Notes: generated by a model from the letters alone, not told the origin. Positions 1-7,932 are shown, counted from the first letter of the stretch. The stretch: 48,708 nt of DNA from JBAZKK01 sp041650795 (GCA_041650795.1 JBAZKK010000006.1:1-48708), one strand, 5' to 3'. Program-made: numbers and translations.

Positions 1-11
1 CCTCTTGCCAT
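1..11 (-). CDS. Start of an unknown gene running off the left edge
   Basis: An ATG on the minus strand (complement of 9-11) is preceded by a strong ribosome binding site, AAAGGAGG, about 8 bases upstream (complement of roughly 20-28). Only the first three codons (Met-Ala-Arg) lie in the window, so no function can be assigned. The terminator at 59-98 separates it from the SIMPL gene, so it probably has its own promoter between about 12 and 58. Confidence 0.45.
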
Positions 12-58
12 TATTTACAACCTCCTTTCTTCTAGAATTATAGTAAATAATGACAGAA

Positions 59-98
59 ACAAAAAAAGCCGCTAAGCTAGATCCTCTAGCCTTGCGGC
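59..98 (-). terminator. Intrinsic terminator after the SIMPL gene
   Basis: Arms at 86-98 and 68-80 (GCCGCAAGGCTAG against CTAGCTTAGCGGC as read on the minus strand) pair over 13 positions with one mismatch and one wobble around a 5-nt loop. A run of seven T follows on the minus strand (61-67). It lies about 100 bases past the stop of the SIMPL gene and should end that transcript. Confidence 0.8.
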
Positions 99-200
99 CC
101 AAGTATTCTAATCTCTTATTTACTACAAAAAAGAGTATAAGCTAATTTTTACGATTTGTCAAGTAAAATCTTTGCTTATAACTGTGCTGATTAGGTCTTT

Positions 201-953
201 CTATTCTATGGCGAAGCTCGCGCTGACCACCGCTATCACCTTCTTCTCTAGCGATGAGGTATCGTTTACTCCCCAATCCGAGACCTCGGTAGAATTAAGG
301 GGGGTAATTTGGAATACGCCCATCCTGGCCGAACGCATCAGGCCAATCCTGTTGCCGGTAGCCTTAACCATGTTCTCGGCGCGCTGTTTGGCGTTCTTGC
401 TGGCGCTGGCAAGCATCTCTATCTTTAAATCATCGAGTTTGGTGTAAAAATATTCCGGCGCTCCCGATACAAATTCAATACCTTCATTGATAAGCTCGCT
501 GGATTGCCGCGAGATACCGGTAATCTTATCAACCTCGCCTGAGCGTATCTCCACTGTTTGCTCCAGGCGATACCCCAATATCTCATTGGTATCCTTGCCG
601 CTATCGTTCTTTTTATAGACGGTAATTATGGAAATCTGGGAAATAGTCTCCTCTTCTTCCTTTACCCCTTTAGAATCCAGATATTGCTTTACGCGGCTTA
701 AGTCCCGGTTTAACTGACGGTAGGCAGTGCCTAAATCTGCTCCCACCCCGGCAAAGGAGCATTTCCATACAATATAGTCGCTCCTGATATCCTTATGGGC
801 AGAGCCGGTAACGGTTATTACCTCCCGGCTGGACTTCATTACCTTTAAGAATCCCTGCGAGAGGATAACGCTGGATACAATCGTAGCCGCCGCAATACAA
901 ATCCCCAGGATAATAATCTGGGAATTCCTTAGAACCCTCGAGCCTTCCATCAT
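201..953 (-). CDS. SIMPL (DUF541/YggE-like) domain protein, membrane-anchored
   Basis: A protein of about 250 residues with one N-terminal membrane segment (about residues 12-34), then a SIMPL domain that starts at VITVTGSA and ends VIAVVSASFAIE, as in the YggE/BP26 family. Members face the periplasm or cell surface and are linked to oxidative-stress tolerance, but no enzymatic reaction is known. The frame stays open to a GTG at 971, but that codon lies inside a palindromic repeat. The ATG at 953 has AGAGGAT a few bases upstream and is preferred; a second ATG follows directly. The gene is followed by a strong terminator. The family call is good; the physiological role is open. Confidence 0.82.
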   Translation of the reverse strand: MMEGSRVLRNSQIIILGICIAAATIVSSVILSQGFLKVMKSSREVITVTGSAHKDIRSDYIVWKCSFAGVGADLGTAYRQLNRDLSRVKQYLDSKGVKEEEETISQISIITVYKKNDSGKDTNEILGYRLEQTVEIRSGEVDKITGISRQSSELINEGIEFVSGAPEYFYTKLDDLKIEMLASASKNAKQRAENMVKATGNRIGLMRSARMGVFQITPLNSTEVSDWGVNDTSSLEKKVIAVVSASFAIE

Positions 954-963
954 TCTATCCTCT

Positions 964-1022
964 AGAAACACTTTCCGTCACAATCGGGAAACACCTTCCC
1001 GATTAACTTGGAAAGTGTTTCT
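964..1022. repeat. Nested palindromic intergenic repeat, copy 1
   Basis: Perfect 13-bp outer arms (964-976 AGAAACACTTTCC; 1010-1022 its reverse complement) enclose a 33-bp centre. The centre holds a perfect 9-bp inner palindrome (982-990 AATCGGGAA; 996-1004 TTCCCGATT) around a 5-nt loop, with 5 nt of unpaired sequence on each side. A related copy with the same 33-bp spacing lies at 28443-28499. It sits directly upstream of the SIMPL gene. No U-run follows on either strand, so it does not look like a terminator. Confidence 0.75.
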
Positions 1023-1027
1023 GCTTT

Positions 1028-1046
1028 GGGTTGGAAAGTGTTTCTT
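1028..1046. repeat. Solitary extra arm of the nested palindrome
   Basis: The motif GGGTTGGAAAGTGTTTCTT repeats the right arm of the adjacent palindrome. Its reverse complement, GAAACACTTTCCAACCC, also occurs at 28443-28459, so this flank is shared with the distant copy. It looks like a partial duplication of the element. Confidence 0.6.
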
Positions 1047-1052
1047 CTTTGA

Positions 1053-1331
1053 TTAACTGGCGATCTTGTCGAACTCTTCCACGCTCATTGCCGGAGAGCT
1101 AAAAAATCCTATCCCCGTAAACTTGGTAATCTCGATTGCCGCTTTCATCACGGAAGCGCTGGTCGGCATATCCACGATAAAAGCCAAATCGTACGGGCCG
1201 ATAAGCGCGTACATCCCGACGACCTTGCCCCCTTGTTTCTCGATAATCTCCACTACTTTTTTGGTGCGGTCTGCCTTAATCGCCTTAACCGCCTCAGCCG
1301 AATACTTCCCTAGCATCAGGTATTTTGACAT
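1053..1331 (-). CDS. GYD-domain protein (ferredoxin-like fold)
   Basis: This 92-residue protein matches the GYD family: it starts with YLMLGKYS, has a GGKVVGMYALIGPYDLAFIVDMP core (GxYALxGxYD) and ends in a short acidic helix. The fold resembles the Lrp/AsnC ligand-binding domain; the ligand is unknown. The start is supported by AAAAGGAGG nine bases upstream of the ATG. It lies 63 bases after the hydrogenase protease gene in the same direction, across a weak hairpin (about 1371-1392), so it may have its own promoter. The family call is good; the function is not known. Confidence 0.82.
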   Translation of the reverse strand: MSKYLMLGKYSAEAVKAIKADRTKKVVEIIEKQGGKVVGMYALIGPYDLAFIVDMPTSASVMKAAIEITKFTGIGFFSSPAMSVEEFDKIAS

Positions 1332-1394
1332 CTGCCGCCTCCTTTTCTTGTCCTATGCTTGACCGTCTTTATTTTAGCACCGCCGGGCTAAATT

Positions 1395-1898
1395 TTAAAT
1401 ATTTTTTATGGTCTCGCAAAGCAGGCCCGCAAGGGCTGAAATGGATTTTCTGACCGGCACTGACAGGTTATTTCCGAATGAAACGGATTTAGGCTGGATC
1501 CCGATAACGATTACCCGACAATCAAGGGACTGCCTTAAGTAATCCGCCAGGACAGCGAGCGGCATACGGTGGGTGGAAAAGGTTACCCCTGCGATTTCTT
1601 TCTCGCTAAGAAGCCTGACAGAACCGGGCCTCTTACCCAACTCTGCCGCGTCGATAATAATAATATGTGAGGGGAGGAATTTCTTTATCTCGCCGGTGAG
1701 GTTCTCGGGAGCGGTAAAGCCGAAGAAAACCCTAAGAGTTACCCCGCGGCTCTTCTGCCTGCGGCAGGCAGGCTTAATCCTTTCGGCTAAAAGCGCTCCT
1801 GCGGCATCATCCGACCTCAGCTCAGAGCCTACCCCGACGACGGCAACCCTCCGGGCGCCTTCAAGTCTCCTGAGGAGGTCTTTTTTGAGTCTCGGCAT
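1395..1898 (-). CDS. hycI: Hydrogenase maturation protease, HycI type (M52)
   Basis: This is a 167-residue endopeptidase of the HycI/HybD family. It removes the C-terminal peptide of the [NiFe] large subunit after the metal centre has been inserted. Metal ligands expected from E. coli HycI (D16, D62, H90) correspond to D31 in SELRSDDAAG, D83 in IIIIDAAELG and H110 in THRMPL; the TAPEN and GIQP motifs are also present. It is the last gene of the hydrogenase operon and overlaps the ferredoxin-type subunit by 38 bases. The large subunit at 3197-4408 has the matching 43-residue tail. A small palindrome (CCTGCCGCAGGCAGG, near 1757-1773) is read in frame as part of the segment around residues 43-50. 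Confidence 0.9.
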   Translation of the reverse strand: MPRLKKDLLRRLEGARRVAVVGVGSELRSDDAAGALLAERIKPACRRQKSRGVTLRVFFGFTAPENLTGEIKKFLPSHIIIIDAAELGKRPGSVRLLSEKEIAGVTFSTHRMPLAVLADYLRQSLDCRVIVIGIQPKSVSFGNNLSVPVRKSISALAGLLCETIKNI

Positions 1899-2250
1899 TA
1901 AAAACCACCTTTAATTTGGCGCTATCAAGCTGGGCCAGCTCAAACCCCTTGGTTACCTCAAGGGCCTTCTTGATGCAGGAATCCACGCACTGGCCGCAGA
2001 AAAGGCATTTTCCCAGGTCTATCTCTGCCTCGAATTTCTTGTTCCCGGTATCCCTGATGGTTATTGCTCCTGCAGGGCAATCTCTCATGCACATGCGGCA
2101 GCCGATGCATTTATCCGGATGGAATATAATCTGGCCCCTTACGCCCTCGGGTGCTGCGGATTTCACGAACGGATAACGGGTAGTAGCGGGCCTTTTGATA
2201 AGGGAATCCAAAACCTGTCTGATCATCTTCCCGGGCCTGCCGAATCTCAT
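1861..2250 (-). CDS. Hydrogenase 2x[4Fe-4S] subunit, NuoI/EchF/MbhN-like
   Basis: A 129-residue electron-transfer subunit with two classic 4Fe-4S motifs: C48, C51, C54, C58 (CIGCRMCMRDCP) and C82, C85, C88, C92 (CLFCGQCVDSC). In group 4 hydrogenases and complex I this subunit passes electrons from ferredoxin, or the peripheral arm, to the small subunit. The start ATG overlaps the stop of the NuoH-like gene (ATGA), indicating translational coupling. With no NuoE/F/G in the operon, it is the probable docking point for soluble ferredoxin; that is inference. Confidence 0.9.
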   Translation of the reverse strand: MRFGRPGKMIRQVLDSLIKRPATTRYPFVKSAAPEGVRGQIIFHPDKCIGCRMCMRDCPAGAITIRDTGNKKFEAEIDLGKCLFCGQCVDSCIKKALEVTKGFELAQLDSAKLKVVFNAETQKRPPQET

Positions 2251-3188
2251 CTGGCTATCACTCCCTTGACTATCAGGTCTATGAGGACCTGCACCAGGGC
2301 GCAGGGAGCCAGGAGCTTCCAGCAGAAATTAATCATCTGGTCAAGCCTCATGCGGGCGAATACGGTGCGCAATAGCGAAAGTACGCTTATGATTGCAAAT
2401 ATCTTAAACAAGAACAGGACAAAGCCCAGGGGCGCCGCCAGGCTCAACCCGAAAGGCAGGAATACCGCTGAGAGGAGTGCGGCGCAAACCACCATCTCCA
2501 CATCCATCATCAGCCGGAATAACCCTAGGAGCTTTCCGCCGTATTCGGTAAGGGTGCCGGCAACAATCTCGGTTTCAGCCTCCGGGATATCAAAGGGGAC
2601 CTTCTGGAGTTTTCCCAGAAGGGTAATTATCGCTATGGCGAACCCTGGCAGGTTAATCACCCACAGCCAGGGGTGACGGCTGTAAAATACCGTAATCTCT
2701 CCCAGCGACCAGGTATTTGCCAGTAGCGCCGCAGCCAAGATGCTCGCCAATAACGGTATTTCATAAGCAAACAGCTGCGTCAGGGAGCGCATTGCACCCA
2801 GGGTCGAATATATCGAGCGCGAATACCAGCCGCCGAGAAAAAAGGCAAGCGTGGGAATGGTCAGGAAATAAACCACGACGATTATATCGCCGTTAAAGGA
2901 GAGGAGCGCCTGCTCTCTCCAAAGCGGAATATACAGGAAGGCGCTTGCGACAGAAGCAAATGCCAAGACCGGCATAAATTTAAATACCCCGGGATTGGCC
3001 TCCTCTGGAATAATGCTTTCTTTCCCGGCAAGCTTAATAAAATCAGCCCATGGCTGAAACCACGGTGGCCCTACGCGGTTCTGCATCCGGGCATAAAGCT
3101 TCCTGTCGTAGAACTCGGCGATAAAGCCGAATGCCACTAAAAACACAACCCCCGGGAACACCAAGATACTAAACAACGCTGTCAGCAT
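2247..3188 (-). CDS. Hydrogenase membrane-anchor subunit, NuoH/EchB/HycD-like
   Basis: A 313-residue polytopic protein of the complex I subunit 1 family. Family signatures include YDRKLYARMQNRVGPPW near the N-terminus (the ERR..A..Q.R.GP motif of NuoH) and KVPFDIPEAETEIVAGTLTEY in the middle, followed by a C-terminal hydrophobic bundle. It anchors the B/C/D/I hydrophilic module to the membrane and links redox chemistry to the antiporter-like subunits. Gene order D-H-I matches nuo operons. The start lies 8 bases after the large-subunit stop. Confidence 0.92.
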   Translation of the reverse strand: MLTALFSILVFPGVVFLVAFGFIAEFYDRKLYARMQNRVGPPWFQPWADFIKLAGKESIIPEEANPGVFKFMPVLAFASVASAFLYIPLWREQALLSFNGDIIVVVYFLTIPTLAFFLGGWYSRSIYSTLGAMRSLTQLFAYEIPLLASILAAALLANTWSLGEITVFYSRHPWLWVINLPGFAIAIITLLGKLQKVPFDIPEAETEIVAGTLTEYGGKLLGLFRLMMDVEMVVCAALLSAVFLPFGLSLAAPLGFVLFLFKIFAIISVLSLLRTVFARMRLDQMINFCWKLLAPCALVQVLIDLIVKGVIAR

Positions 3189-3196
3189 TTCTCGCC

Positions 3197-4408
3197 TTAC
3201 AATTTAAGACTGTTGTTGAGCCGCGAAAAGTCCACCCCTCTACTGCGGTACCATTCTATTCCGTAAACACGCAGCTCTTCCCATCTCATAACCCTCCTCC
3301 TCTGACGCTTCTGTTTCAAGGAGATCATTCTATCGGTGCAGGAAAAGCAGGGGTCAATGGCCGCAACCACAATGGGCATATCCGCTAAATACCTATCCTC
3401 CAGCATCAGCGCTACAGTCTGGATATTGGCAAGGGTCGGCGCCCTGACCTTGACCCTATCTGGTTTATCCGTGCCGTTGGACTTTACGTAATGGACATCT
3501 TCTCCGCGCGGCGCTTCATAACGGCTGAGGGCTTCTCCGGCGGGAATATTACGCGGGGCCTTCACCGCCAATTGCCCCTCTGGCATATTATCTAAAGCCT
3601 GGCGGATAATCTTATAAGACTCAAGCAGCTCTTTAAGACGCACTAGGGTGCGGCCATAGACATCGTTGTGCTTATCCGTGATAACCTCAAAATCCAACTC
3701 TCCATAGGCAGCGTAAGGGTCGTCTTTTCTGACGTCGCGTCCCACGCCTGAAGCCCTGGCTGTCGGGCCGACCGCTCCAAGGCTCAAGACATCCTGACGT
3801 GATAAAACGCCTACCCCTGAAAGCCGATTAATCAAGGTGGGCTCTTCTTTGGCTACCTCAATATAATACCTTGTCCTTTTCTCCAAGGCATCGACGCCTT
3901 TGATAACCTCCCTGGCCAGTGCCGCCGAGATATCGCGCCTTACGCCTCCGATAGTGTTTATGCCGTAATTCACGCGGTTGCCGGTCATCTGCGCCAGAAG
4001 ATCCAGGACAATCTCGCGGTCCTTCCAACTGTACATCAGAAGGGTGTCGAATCCGACTTCGTGCCCCGCGACCCCCAACCATAAAAGATGGCTGTGAACC
4101 CTCTCTAATTCTGCGATAACGCTACGAATATAGGCCGCCCTCCTGGGAATCTCAAGGCCGGCAAGCTCTTCCACCGCCTGTAAAAAACAGGTGGAATGAG
4201 CGTGAGAGCATATGCCGCAGATGCGCTCGATAAGATAGAGATCCTGGATATAGGTGCGCTCCTCGCAGGCCTTCTCAATCCCGCGGTGGTTATAACCCAG
4301 CCGCACGCTCGCCTCCATGATTTTCTCCCCGCTTAAAGCCAGCCTGAAACTCTCCGGTTCTTTTAAGGCGGGGTGCTGCGGACCGACGGGGATTCTGATA
4401 TCATGCAT
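3197..4408 (-). CDS. [NiFe] hydrogenase large subunit, group 4 (EchE/HycE/NuoD-like)
   Basis: A 403-residue catalytic subunit. Both metal-binding pairs are intact: C64/C67 in RICGICSHAH and C354/C357 in DPCFSCTDR, so this is a real [NiFe] hydrogenase and not a NuoD that has lost its site. After R360 there is a 43-residue basic tail that resembles the HycE tail and should be cut by the HycI-type protease of the same operon. The N-terminal PVGPQHPALKEPE is shared by NuoD and group 4 enzymes. Its partners (A, B, C, H, I, J, K and three antiporters) are encoded around it. The reaction inferred is 2H+ plus reduced ferredoxin to H2, or the reverse. Confidence 0.94.
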   Translation of the reverse strand: MHDIRIPVGPQHPALKEPESFRLALSGEKIMEASVRLGYNHRGIEKACEERTYIQDLYLIERICGICSHAHSTCFLQAVEELAGLEIPRRAAYIRSVIAELERVHSHLLWLGVAGHEVGFDTLLMYSWKDREIVLDLLAQMTGNRVNYGINTIGGVRRDISAALAREVIKGVDALEKRTRYYIEVAKEEPTLINRLSGVGVLSRQDVLSLGAVGPTARASGVGRDVRKDDPYAAYGELDFEVITDKHNDVYGRTLVRLKELLESYKIIRQALDNMPEGQLAVKAPRNIPAGEALSRYEAPRGEDVHYVKSNGTDKPDRVKVRAPTLANIQTVALMLEDRYLADMPIVVAAIDPCFSCTDRMISLKQKRQRRRVMRWEELRVYGIEWYRSRGVDFSRLNNSLKL

Positions 4409-4410
4409 TT

Positions 4411-4881
4411 TTATTCGGCCTCCTTATCCTTAAGGGCCTTTGCGTTCCAGTCCTTGCGTAAAGGATACTGGCCTTGGGGCCACCCATCCGGCAACGGATA
4501 ACGCTCACCTTCCCTTAAGCCCTCAATCCGGGCGCCGAGCAAATCCACCAATTCCCTCTCGTAAATCTCCGCACCCGGAAAATATGCCGTTACGGTCCTG
4601 ATGCTGGGACCGTCTTTTTTAACGTTTATCTTTAAATTCAGGGTAACCCCGTCTTCGCGCGCAAGATGATAAATAAACCCCAGGTCCTCCCCTTCGTCAA
4701 GGCCGGTAATGGTGAGGAGTATGGGGAATCTCAATTCCCTTGAGGCATATTCCAGCACTGCCGCGAAATCATCCAAAGGCACATCCGCAAATAACCTCTT
4801 TGCCCTCTGCAGGCGGACCTTACCATCCAGAAAAGAAAAGCGTTTTAACAACTCCTGCTGTATTTTTTCTTCTGTGCTCAT
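4411..4881 (-). CDS. Hydrogenase subunit, NuoC-like (30 kDa family)
   Basis: A 156-residue soluble subunit of the complex I 30-kDa family. The family signature is recognisable as TAYFPGAEIYERELVDLLGARIEGL, followed by LPDGWP and PLRKDW. It stabilises the contact between the large and small subunits. The first codon overlaps the last of the small-subunit gene (4 bases), and the stop lies 2 bases from the large-subunit start. Here C and D are separate genes, unlike HycE, where they are fused. Confidence 0.88.
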   Translation of the reverse strand: MSTEEKIQQELLKRFSFLDGKVRLQRAKRLFADVPLDDFAAVLEYASRELRFPILLTITGLDEGEDLGFIYHLAREDGVTLNLKINVKKDGPSIRTVTAYFPGAEIYERELVDLLGARIEGLREGERYPLPDGWPQGQYPLRKDWNAKALKDKEAE

Positions 4882-5321
4882 CTTTTATCCTTCTCCTCAA
4901 GGCTTGCCAGTAGTTTAACTATCCCGTCTATAATGGCCTTGGGGCTGGCAGGGCAGCCGGGTATATAAGCTGCCACCGGTATTACCGAATTAATCCCCTC
5001 CCCTACATTATAACACCCTTCAAATACCCCTCCGGAACAGGCGCATGAACCTACCGCCACCACGAATTTAGGTTCGGGCATCTGTAAATAGATGCGGATT
5101 ACCCTGTCGGCGGTCTGGCGGGTCACCGGGCCTGAGCACACCAGTATATCGGCGTGCCGCGGGGTACCCTTTAATAATATCCCGAAACGCTCCAGGTCAT
5201 ATCTGGGGGTTAAGGCAGCGATAATCTCTATATCGCAGGCGTTGCAGGCGCCGGTATTAAAATGCAGTATCCAGGGGGATTTGAGCCTCGCCCTATCCAC
5301 TATCCTCTTGATCAACCCCAT
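4878..5321 (-). CDS. [NiFe] hydrogenase small subunit, EchC/HycG/NuoB-like
   Basis: A 147-residue subunit with a single [4Fe-4S] cluster next to the [NiFe] site. Cysteines C26 and C29 form a CxxC (TGACNACDIE), with C93 (GSCACSGG) and C123 (PGCPASP). Complex I NuoB has adjacent cysteines (CC) at the first position, so CxxC supports a hydrogenase. It overlaps the NuoA-like gene by 10 bases and the NuoC-like gene by 4, giving the order A-B-C-D as in nuo operons. Confidence 0.92.
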   Translation of the reverse strand: MGLIKRIVDRARLKSPWILHFNTGACNACDIEIIAALTPRYDLERFGILLKGTPRHADILVCSGPVTRQTADRVIRIYLQMPEPKFVVAVGSCACSGGVFEGCYNVGEGINSVIPVAAYIPGCPASPKAIIDGIVKLLASLEEKDKR

Positions 5322-5662
5322 AGCCTATCCTTCCTGAAGAGAACAGACAACCCGGTGATTGCCCCGGCGATATAGACAACTGAAATAAAAAACGAATCCG
5401 TGGTTTCGATGGGAACCGTGGCGATGACAAGCGTAAGGACGTGCAGGATGGTAAAGAAAAAAGCAAAGCTGAAAAACTGTCCGTAGTCAATCTGCACCCG
5501 GTGCTCCGGGATATCCTCGCCGCAGGCATAGGCCTTGGAGGAACCATCCTGCGGGCGTTTCCCGGGCCTGAATGCCAGGCGCGAAAGCAAGGCAGAGACG
5601 CACATCATAAAAACCATAATGATGATAAAAGCCACCGGCGGATAAAATAACGGATGCGGCAT
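5312..5662 (-). CDS. NuoA-like (ND3-type) three-helix membrane subunit
   Basis: A 116-residue protein with three membrane helices (about 7-30, 62-86 and 91-108) and a cytoplasmic loop carrying KAYACGEDIP. This corresponds to the conserved K..YECG.DP loop of NuoA/ND3. Position supports the call: it directly precedes the B subunit, as nuoA precedes nuoB. The FDVE motif of NuoA in helix 2 appears to be replaced by ILHV, so the acidic pair is lost. NuoA homologues are typical of complex I and Fpo and, as far as I know, are not part of Ech, Mbh, Hyc or Hyf. The call rests on topology, the loop motif and synteny, so similarity is moderate. Confidence 0.68.
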   Translation of the reverse strand: MPHPLFYPPVAFIIIMVFMMCVSALLSRLAFRPGKRPQDGSSKAYACGEDIPEHRVQIDYGQFFSFAFFFTILHVLTLVIATVPIETTDSFFISVVYIAGAITGLSVLFRKDRLWG

Positions 5663-5665
5663 ATC

Positions 5666-5986
5666 TTAGCCTTTCAGGTTCCTGAGATTTCTGACGTCCA
5701 GGGATTCATCGTTACGGTATACGCTCATGATGACCCCTCCCGCCACTACAATGATTACTACCTCTATGACAATCGTGGTTATCACCAGCGCCTGCACCAA
5801 TGCCTGGCGGCCGGTGATATAACCCACCACGATGAAAAGCAGGGTCACGGCCTTGTTAAGGATTTCCAGGCCAATCAGTGCCCGGATAAGGTTACGGGTT
5901 ACCAGTATGCAGTAGAATCCCGCGAAAGCGAGCATCGAGATAAAAACCGCAAAAACCCAGAAGAATTCCGCGATACTACCATTCAT
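5666..5986 (-). CDS. NuoK/MrpC-like membrane subunit
   Basis: A 106-residue protein with three membrane helices. GLEILNKAVTLL in helix 2 and QALVITTIVIEVVIIVVAGG in helix 3 are the NuoK/MnhC signature, and both contain the membrane glutamates used in proton transfer. It follows the J-like gene with an 11-base overlap and lies 3 bases before the A-like gene. It should sit between the antiporter chain and the H subunit. Confidence 0.86.
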   Translation of the reverse strand: MNGSIAEFFWVFAVFISMLAFAGFYCILVTRNLIRALIGLEILNKAVTLLFIVVGYITGRQALVQALVITTIVIEVVIIVVAGGVIMSVYRNDESLDVRNLRNLKG

Positions 5987-6479
5987 CTGTGCTGTTCTCC
6001 CTGAATAACAATACTGCTCCGAATACGCCCGCCAGCAATATCATAATCTGCCCGAATAAATCCAGGTGCCTGGCATTCCAAAGGACCTCCCGCGCTCCTG
6101 CGACGATGGTATTCTTAGCCACTTCTAAATCCAGCGGCATCTTAAGGAGAAGGAATGCCAGAACGGCGCCGCAGGCAATAACCAATAAAGGCAAGAAACC
6201 ATAACGCCTGCCACGGTCCCTGGCTAACGCCAACAGCTCCTTGTGGCTCAGGGGCCTGGTAAGCCCGATGGTGCTTAGGAATATTACCGTGATAAGGCCG
6301 CTGCAGACCGAAAGCTCAAATACCGCTGCCAGGGGCGAGCTGAATTCAAACATAAAAATAGTAATTACGATACTGACTATGGCCAAACCGATTGCGGCCT
6401 TAAGCAGGCTCCTGGCCATTACCGCCCAGACCGCCGCTACTACCATTAATATCAATAAAATAAGATCCAAGTTCGTCAT
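5976..6479 (-). CDS. NuoJ/MbhD (DUF4040)-like membrane subunit
   Basis: A 167-residue protein with about five membrane helices. The first half (LLKAAIGLAIVSIVITIFMF, then ELSVCSGLITVIFLSTIG) resembles the MbhD/MrpB N-terminal DUF4040 domain and NuoJ. The C-terminal half (HLDLFGQIMILLAGVFGAVLLF) looks like the NuoJ/MrpB end. I cannot decide between NuoJ and an MbhD-MbhE hybrid. It overlaps both neighbours (4 and 11 bases), so translation is tightly coupled. Confidence 0.75.
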   Translation of the reverse strand: MTNLDLILLILMVVAAVWAVMARSLLKAAIGLAIVSIVITIFMFEFSSPLAAVFELSVCSGLITVIFLSTIGLTRPLSHKELLALARDRGRRYGFLPLLVIACGAVLAFLLLKMPLDLEVAKNTIVAGAREVLWNARHLDLFGQIMILLAGVFGAVLLFRENSTDEW

Positions 6480-7909
6480 TGTATTAGAATCTGCTTTATC
6501 GGAGCGTATATCGCGTTAAATACCATCGGGAACAACAACCCGCAGGCAATGATAATCAGAGCCAGTAATACGGAAATAAAGGAAAACCCCGGACCGACCT
6601 CCCTGGTATCTTCCAGCCCCTGCTTTAGCCTGCCGAAGAAAACCCTTCTCTGCATCGACAATAAATAACTTAACGTCAGGATACTGGCCAGCACCGCAAT
6701 CACCGCATAGGCGATATCTCCTGCCTTCCAAAGGGCGATAATGATTACCAGCTTGCTCCAGAAACCTGCCAGCGGTGGGATGCCTGCCGCCGAAAGAAAT
6801 CCTATTACAGATGTTGAACCCGTTACCGGCATGCGGGAAGACAACCCCCCTATCTTATCCATATCGGTGGTGTGCGCCTCCTCTGCTACCGCAGCGGCAT
6901 TTACGAAGAGCAGGGATTTAAAAATCGCGTGGTTAAAGAAATGGAATACCGCCCCTGCCAGCCCCAGAGCCGTACCGCTTCCCAGGCCGAGCACAATATA
7001 ACCTATCTGGCTGATACTGGAATACGCAAGCATCCTCTTAAAATCATTCTGCCCCAGCGCAGCCAAAGCACCTACCAATACCGAAACCGCGCCTAAAAGT
7101 AAAATAACCTGGCTTAGGCCGGGCCTGAAACCGAACACCGAAACCACCAGCCTTATCAAGGTATAAACCCCGCAGGCCTTGGTTACTATGCCTGCAAGGA
7201 GCACCGATACGGCATCAGGCGCTGCGGAATAGGCGTCAGGCAGCCAGGCGTGAAAAGGCACCAGGCCCGCCTTGATAAAAAGCCCCGAGATAAACATCCC
7301 GACGGAGAATAAAATAATATTGCTCTCGGGCGACTGCCCTATCCCCTGGCGTATTGCCGCAAACGAGGTATCGCTACAGGCCAACAACAAAATGGCAATA
7401 GCAGCCAGCATCAATACCGTCGCCACAGCCGAAAGGATGATGTATTTGAAGGCCCCCTCCAGTGATCTCTTGCCTCGGCGGAAAGCTATCATTATAAAAG
7501 AAGATACTGCCGCCACCTCCAGAAACACGTATAGCGAGAAGATATCGCTCGTCAGGACCAGGCCGTTCATACCTATGGAAGAAATCAAAAGAAGGTTTGT
7601 GAAATTAAACCGCTGGCTGAGGTCGTGCAGGGTATACCTGGCCACCACCAGGCTTGCCAGGCAGACTATCTCGATGCAGAGGAGCGCTACAAAGCTTATG
7701 CCGTCTATATTAAAAACTACTTTAAAGAAAGGGTTGAACCGGTCAGCGTTTCCGGCATAGAAAAACGGAGCATGCAGAAAAGTAATTATGACCTGGGTCG
7801 CAAAAAGGGCCAGCGCAAACCAGAACGCCGCTCTCCTGACTACAAATTTGAACAGGAAATTCAAAACCAGTATCCCGACCAACGGCACCAGGATTAATAA
7901 CGACGGCAT
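6476..7909 (-). CDS. Antiporter-like subunit, NuoN/MrpD type
   Basis: A 477-residue protein with about 14 membrane helices of the proton-conducting antiporter family. It keeps the helix-5 glutamate (LYVFLEVAAVSSF), the helix-7 lysine and PFHAWLPDAYSAAP motif, and the broken-helix region (TKACGVYTLIRL). HFFNHAIFKSLLFVNAAA resembles MrpD/NuoN. It should move H+ or Na+ when the hydrogenase turns over; the ion cannot be read from the sequence. It lies 23 bases after the larger antiporter gene. Confidence 0.92.
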   Translation of the reverse strand: MPSLLILVPLVGILVLNFLFKFVVRRAAFWFALALFATQVIITFLHAPFFYAGNADRFNPFFKVVFNIDGISFVALLCIEIVCLASLVVARYTLHDLSQRFNFTNLLLISSIGMNGLVLTSDIFSLYVFLEVAAVSSFIMIAFRRGKRSLEGAFKYIILSAVATVLMLAAIAILLLACSDTSFAAIRQGIGQSPESNIILFSVGMFISGLFIKAGLVPFHAWLPDAYSAAPDAVSVLLAGIVTKACGVYTLIRLVVSVFGFRPGLSQVILLLGAVSVLVGALAALGQNDFKRMLAYSSISQIGYIVLGLGSGTALGLAGAVFHFFNHAIFKSLLFVNAAAVAEEAHTTDMDKIGGLSSRMPVTGSTSVIGFLSAAGIPPLAGFWSKLVIIIALWKAGDIAYAVIAVLASILTLSYLLSMQRRVFFGRLKQGLEDTREVGPGFSFISVLLALIIIACGLLFPMVFNAIYAPIKQILIQ

Positions 7910-7932
7910 CTTATGCTCTCTTTATTCGGTTG

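Noticed and set aside
964..1046. CRISPR array
   Set aside because: The repeated GAAACACTTTCC units are inverted, closely nested and not separated by unique spacers of constant length; no cas gene is present.
1757..1773. Palindrome CCTGCCGCAGGCAGG inside hycI, possible inserted repeat
   Set aside because: It is read in frame without harm to conserved motifs, and I see no second copy in the window. It may be a repeat family elsewhere in the genome, but that cannot be judged here.
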